Below are positions 60,104-64,000 of a stretch of 64,000 nucleotides of DNA, one piece after another. Each line of letters starts with the position of its first letter. The stretch's first letter is position 1. A program made the position numbers and the translations under genes. The notes under the pieces are model-generated. The model did no database searches and was not told the DNA's origin. It worked only from the letters and a program-made list of their open reading frames with translations. The DNA is from CALREA01 sp041674865 (GTDB taxonomy: Bacteria; Patescibacteriota; Gracilibacteria; UBA1369; UBA12463): contig JBAYUX010000001.1 in the NCBI GenBank assembly GCA_041674865.1, forward strand, positions 1 to 64,000, given 5' to 3'.

Positions 60104-61120
60104 ATGACGATGAATGCAAAAATTCCTCTTCTCGTCATCCTCGGACCGACGGCTTCTGGTAAGACGGCACTTTCACTGAAACTTGCACGAGCGCTTAATG
60201 GTGAGATTGTTTCAGTCGACTCACGGCAGATTTATCGAGAAATTGATATTGGTTCGGATAAAATTCCGTTGGAAAAAGATGGAAATGGCATGATGTGTCA
60301 CGATGGAATTCCTCATCACATGATTGATTTCGTGTCACCAGACCAGGTTTATACGATGAGTGATTTTAAGCGTGATGCAGAAAAGTTGATTGGCGAAATT
60401 CACGCACGTGGAAAATTACCGATGCTCGTTGGTGGAACGGGATTATATATTCGTGCGATTGCGCAGAATTATGAGATCCCAGATGCACCGCCAAATCCAG
60501 AGTTGCGTCAGAAATATGAAAAAATTCTAGAAGAACATGGTGTAGAAAAAGGAAGGGAAATGCTCCATGCCATATTACAGGAACGGGATCCAGATGCGGC
60601 AAAAAGTATTCATAAAAATAATACGCATTATGTGATTCGCGCACTCGAGATTATTGATGGACTCGAGAAGGGCGGAAAAGTGGCGAAAAAGGAATCACGT
60701 CGCGGGGAGTCGCCATATGATGTGTATATGCTTGGAATCGACTGGCCACGGGCGAAGTTATGGGAACGAATTGATAAACGAGTAGATGATCAGGTAAAGA
60801 GAGGGCTCATCGAAGAATCAAAAGTGTTGTTAGAAAAATACAACATCGACTTGCCATCGATAAGCTCACTTGGAGCGAAAGAGTTTGCGCCATATTTTGC
60901 AGGAGACGCCTCGCTCGAACAAGTTCTCGCTCGGCTCAAATCCGCCACCCGAAAATATGCCAAACGTCAGCAGACCTGGTTTCGCAAAGAGCCAGATGTG
61001 CACTGGATAGATGGTGAAGAGCTTGAAAAAGAGATGAGTCGTCAACCGGAAATCCTCATCGAGCGGCTCGTGCGTGATATACTCACCGCATGTCCCTCCT
61101 TGGAAAAAAATGGATCGTAA
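60104..61120 (+). CDS. miaA: tRNA dimethylallyltransferase
   Basis: A 338-aa enzyme that transfers a dimethylallyl group to A37 of tRNAs reading UNN codons. The P-loop GPTASGKT is at residues 14-21, followed by EIVSVDSRQIYREIDIGSDK and the family motif DFKRDAEKLI. VGGTGLYIRAI and the C-terminal KYAKRQQTWFR are also intact. Length is slightly above the usual 310. Its 3' end overlaps recJ by 31 nt, so the two are translationally coupled. Confidence 0.96.
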   Translation: MTMNAKIPLLVILGPTASGKTALSLKLARALNGEIVSVDSRQIYREIDIGSDKIPLEKDGNGMMCHDGIPHHMIDFVSPDQVYTMSDFKRDAEKLIGEIHARGKLPMLVGGTGLYIRAIAQNYEIPDAPPNPELRQKYEKILEEHGVEKGREMLHAILQERDPDAAKSIHKNNTHYVIRALEIIDGLEKGGKVAKKESRRGESPYDVYMLGIDWPRAKLWERIDKRVDDQVKRGLIEESKVLLEKYNIDLPSISSLGAKEFAPYFAGDASLEQVLARLKSATRKYAKRQQTWFRKEPDVHWIDGEELEKEMSRQPEILIERLVRDILTACPSLEKNGS

Positions 61121-62808
61121 AAAATAAAGATCCGAAGCAAAACGTGATCGAGAAAATTATGGCGAATCGTGGGCTACAAGAGCCGGAAGCGATCGCTACA
61201 TTTTTGAGTGAGACCGAGCAGTTCCTCGATCCATTCTTGATGAAGGATATGCAAAAGGCCGTCGAGAGAATTGCCAAGGCAATTATCGACAAAGAGCGAG
61301 TGATTGTCTATGGAGATTACGATGTAGATGGAATTACCGGAACGACGATTCTTGTGAGAACGCTCACGAAATTAGGCGCACAGGTTTCATATAGAATCCC
61401 ACATCGATTTGATGATGGATATGGTTTACACGACAAGTATATCGACGAGTGCGCATCGATTGGTGCGAAACTAATTATCACCGTCGACTGTGGAATTTCT
61501 TGTGCCTCGCAAGTTGCCAAGGCCAACTTGCTCGGCATCGACACGATCATCACCGACCACCACACCATCCCAGAAAAGCTCCCGGAAGCTCACGCAATTC
61601 TCCACCCACTTCAATCCGACTGTCCGTATCCATTCAAAGGTTTAACGGGCTCGGCGGTGGCGTTTAAGCTCGCACACGCCATGCTGGAGCCGAAGGCGGA
61701 AGCAGCTCCCGTTCTCGGTCTTCCCGTTCTCACCCCAGAACAACGCCTCGTCTTCCTCGAATCACTCACCGATCTTGCAAGTTTCGGAACGGTTGCCGAC
61801 TGTGGACCACTTGTAGGAGAAAATCGAACGATCGTAAAACGTGGGCTCAAAGCCTTCAAACGAACACACTGGTCCGGACTTCGCCAGATGAAACAGCTCG
61901 CAAAAATCGACGACAACGAAATTGACACGACAACGATCGGATTCAAGCTCGCACCACGAATCAACGCCGCAGGACGCATCGATCATCCATATGTCGCACT
62001 TCAATTGCTCCTTCGAGAAGAAGACGACACTCGGACTCGCGCACTTGCAGAAAAGCTCGAAAGCCTCAACGTAGAGCGCCAGGAGATGACTCGAAAGGCG
62101 GTCGACGAGGCGATGAAATTGTACAAACCCGAGTATCACAAGCATTTATTCATCGCGCACTCAAAAGATTGGCACACCGGAATTCTCGGACTTATTGCAT
62201 CACGCGCGGTGAATACATTCGGCTGTCCGGCCATTATCTTACAAGATCGCGGCGACATGTTGGTCGCATCTGCACGCTCTATCGATGGATGTAACATTAC
62301 TGATTTAATCGGTTCTCAAGGCGAAAATCTCATCACTTTCGGAGGTCACGCCGCAGCGGCAGGATTCTCTGTCTCCAAAGAAAAACTCCACATCGTCGAA
62401 CGTGAATTCTATAAAGTTGCACAAAAAATGTGGGGCAGCGCAAATGGCGGATTCACTCCAACGCTCTCGCTCGACTGCGAAGTCTCTCATCAAGAACTCA
62501 CCGTCGACAATGCATTACAACTCGAAAAAATGCAGCCCTTCGGAATCGGCAACGAGAAGCCACTTCTCAAACTCACCAACGCGATCATCACCGATATTTC
62601 TCTCATCGGAAAAGAACACAATCATGCACGCTTAACGATTCAAGCCGGCCGTCAAACCATCACAGGCATCTACTTCTCCGCTCCAGAAAAAGTTCTCCGC
62701 CGCCAAATCACATCCGACGCACCTGTTTCCATCGCCTGTCACCTTGAACTGAACCGCTTTCGCGGCAAGACGAGTTTGCAACTCATGGTTGCAGATATTG
62801 AGGTGTAA
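61090..62808 (+). CDS. recJ: single-stranded-DNA-specific exonuclease RecJ
   Basis: A 572-aa 5'-3' ssDNA exonuclease of the DHH family acting in recombination and mismatch repair. The DHH motifs are present: VYGDYDVDGITGT, VDCGISC and IITDHH; then the DHHA1 motif GGHAAAAGF and a C-terminal OB-fold. Start ATG at 61090 lies inside miaA (31-nt overlap). From about 61500 codon use becomes strongly C-ending. Together with recF and uvrA, it makes this window rich in repair functions, though the genes are not in one operon. Confidence 0.96.
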   Translation: MSLLGKKWIVKNKDPKQNVIEKIMANRGLQEPEAIATFLSETEQFLDPFLMKDMQKAVERIAKAIIDKERVIVYGDYDVDGITGTTILVRTLTKLGAQVSYRIPHRFDDGYGLHDKYIDECASIGAKLIITVDCGISCASQVAKANLLGIDTIITDHHTIPEKLPEAHAILHPLQSDCPYPFKGLTGSAVAFKLAHAMLEPKAEAAPVLGLPVLTPEQRLVFLESLTDLASFGTVADCGPLVGENRTIVKRGLKAFKRTHWSGLRQMKQLAKIDDNEIDTTTIGFKLAPRINAAGRIDHPYVALQLLLREEDDTRTRALAEKLESLNVERQEMTRKAVDEAMKLYKPEYHKHLFIAHSKDWHTGILGLIASRAVNTFGCPAIILQDRGDMLVASARSIDGCNITDLIGSQGENLITFGGHAAAAGFSVSKEKLHIVEREFYKVAQKMWGSANGGFTPTLSLDCEVSHQELTVDNALQLEKMQPFGIGNEKPLLKLTNAIITDISLIGKEHNHARLTIQAGRQTITGIYFSAPEKVLRRQITSDAPVSIACHLELNRFRGKTSLQLMVADIEV

Positions 62809-62811
62809 CGT

Positions 62812-63819
62812 TTAGTCCTCCAATACTTGAGTTCTATCTACGCCCAATCGGGTTGCAGATACAACCGTTGTTGTTCCGCACATTTGATCTCGAAATTCAA
62901 GAAGAGCGCGAGTAATGACCTCAGCCTCAGCAATCCGTTTCTCCATATCGTCAACTTCGTCCGGGAAGGTATCCATATAGAATTCTCGAACACGCTCTGG
63001 ATTGTAGAAGTAGAGGGCATCCTTCAGTACATCATCAAGAAGCGGTGGCTTGAGGTACGCTTGTGACCATGAGAATGTACGAAGTTGTTGCTGAATGACT
63101 TCTTCTGCCGTAGTTCGTTTATCATCAATGCCATATACTTGAAGAAGTGCTGTGTGTAAATGAGCCCCATATCCATGTGCCTCGTGAATATTCGGCAAAC
63201 CAAAATGCTTAAGAACTCGGCCATCAAGGTATTCCACAGTGTCACCATCGAGACCAAGGTAGTGAGACATAGCATAAATCAAGGTCCGATCATGGGCCAA
63301 TGAGCCAGAAGAGAAGCTATGTGTAGGATCAGAGATGGTAGCACCAAGATTGTTTGTTAAACCTGCGCGTGCTGAACCAATAGCTCTTTCGCAATCAGAT
63401 TCAAGAGATCCGGGTTTTCCTGCTCGGATAGTTCCAGGTTTTTTGCCTTGCGGATGAGGAAGTGCACCATTTTCAATAGCAACCATGAGGAGTGCTTGGA
63501 GTCCTGTAAAAGCAGCCTCTGTAAAGAAATATCTAAAATTTCTTTTACGATCTTCGAGTGCAGTAGCCGCCGGGGGCGCATGTCGAGAGAAGAATGTCCA
63601 AAAGGCGCCATATTGGCCCAGAACAAAATCTTCGAGCATTTGTCTATTAAAGTCGATCTGACCTCCAAGACCACATCCTTGGGGGTTTCGAAGCATCTGT
63701 TGTAGATTTCGCTTTCCGTTAGCAGCCATCCATTCTTTAAGTGCTTGATGAAACGGGGGCTGATGATTTGCAGTATCTATCGTATCTACAAGTTGAAGAT
63801 CTGTGCCAGGAGTATGCAT
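62812..63819 (-). CDS. hypothetical protein, 335 aa
   Basis: Unknown soluble protein, no signal peptide. It begins MHTPGTDLQLVDTIDTANHQ. Its middle has FRYFFTEAAFTGLQALLMVA and HSFSSGSLAHDRTLIYAMSH, and the end is helical and acidic (DDMEKRIAEAEVITRALLEF). Several His residues are clustered (IHEAHGYGAHLHTALLQ), which could bind metal. It converges with recJ with only 3 nt between stop codons and no terminator. Confidence 0.8.
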   Translation of the reverse strand: MHTPGTDLQLVDTIDTANHQPPFHQALKEWMAANGKRNLQQMLRNPQGCGLGGQIDFNRQMLEDFVLGQYGAFWTFFSRHAPPAATALEDRKRNFRYFFTEAAFTGLQALLMVAIENGALPHPQGKKPGTIRAGKPGSLESDCERAIGSARAGLTNNLGATISDPTHSFSSGSLAHDRTLIYAMSHYLGLDGDTVEYLDGRVLKHFGLPNIHEAHGYGAHLHTALLQVYGIDDKRTTAEEVIQQQLRTFSWSQAYLKPPLLDDVLKDALYFYNPERVREFYMDTFPDEVDDMEKRIAEAEVITRALLEFRDQMCGTTTVVSATRLGVDRTQVLED

Positions 63820-63849
63820 GGAAATTGAAAGTTTAAAAGCAAGATAGGT

Positions 63850-63878
63850 AATTTAATATAAAATAATAAAAATGTCAA
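63850..63878 (-). promoter_or_regulatory. promoter for the 335-aa gene
   Basis: Minus strand: consensus TTGACA (63878-63873), 17-nt spacer, TAAATT (63855-63850). Confidence 0.6.
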
Positions 63879-63943
63879 TATGTCGTACCGACTTGGATAT
63901 ATGTCCAGGTTTCAGGGCATCGTAAAGTCTCAGCACATTTTAC

Positions 63944-63972
63944 TTCACAACTCCGCAAGCCTCTGCTAAGCT
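63944..63972 (+). promoter_or_regulatory. promoter reading out of the right edge
   Basis: TTCACA (63944-63949), 17-nt spacer, TAAGCT (63967-63972) with extended TG. It probably drives a plus-strand gene beyond the window; no coding region is visible in the last 28 bases. Confidence 0.45.
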
Positions 63973-64000
63973 AGCTCCTTCCTTGGATTCCTTTGGAAAG

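Noticed and set aside
1..64000. Genetic code 25 (UGA as glycine) as in other Gracilibacteria
   Set aside because: Genes such as 12563 and 50639 end in TGA at natural protein ends, and long conserved genes have no in-frame TGA.

Overview
The window looks like a chromosomal segment of an uncultured bacterium of the Candidate Phyla Radiation / Patescibacteria, most likely the Peregrinibacteria-Gracilibacteria side. This is an inference from gene content: very large SLH-domain surface proteins, a monoderm-style type IV pilus cluster with no secretin, many lineage-specific hypotheticals, and almost no Shine-Dalgarno sequences. Several genes end in TGA (for example at 13067-13069 and 50639-50641), so UGA is a stop here and not glycine as in recoded Gracilibacteria. 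There is no rRNA, tRNA, CRISPR array, prophage or insertion sequence that I can support. || Layout. 1-12 kb is housekeeping: atpC (cut by the left edge) and atpD, an 808-aa unknown, thrS, then divergently recF, a PrsW-type membrane protease, uvrA and a small unknown. 12.1-13.5 kb holds a striking 10-bp-phased repeat array running into the promoter of a MerR/BldC-like HTH gene, followed by a small zinc ribbon. || 13.5-42.7 kb, all on the minus strand, is a cell-surface region. Read in transcription order it holds PilN-like, PilO-like, PilB and PilC proteins, a small membrane protein, a 1400-aa membrane-anchored SLH protein, three type IV pilins, a 4273-aa secreted SLH protein, and four membrane-anchored or secreted Cys-containing proteins packed with 16-nt overlaps or 10-15-nt gaps. 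Promoters and terminators split it into about four transcription units. The last one (pilin, giant protein, four small partners) is about 18 kb with one good promoter at its head. || 42.7-49 kb is the lipoate/pyruvate dehydrogenase block: lipA, a SAM methyltransferase with PRMT-like features, pdhA, pdhB and E2 (no E3 in view). Lipoylation is completed by a split lipoate ligase, lplB-lplA, on the minus strand at 51-52.3 kb, beside a putative Cys-His-Asp enzyme. An MIP channel and a putative lipoprotein lie between. || 52.4-64 kb: a membrane protein, an AstE/AspA-family hydrolase, a 37-aa Cys/Arg-rich microprotein with its own promoter and terminator, rplJ-rplL behind an attenuator-type L10 leader, a SPFH/band-7 protein, miaA overlapping recJ, and four hypotheticals. 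|| Promoters are mostly sigma70-like, often with an extended TGn -10. Three genes (12563, 52307, 56449) appear to start within about 2 nt of the predicted transcription start.
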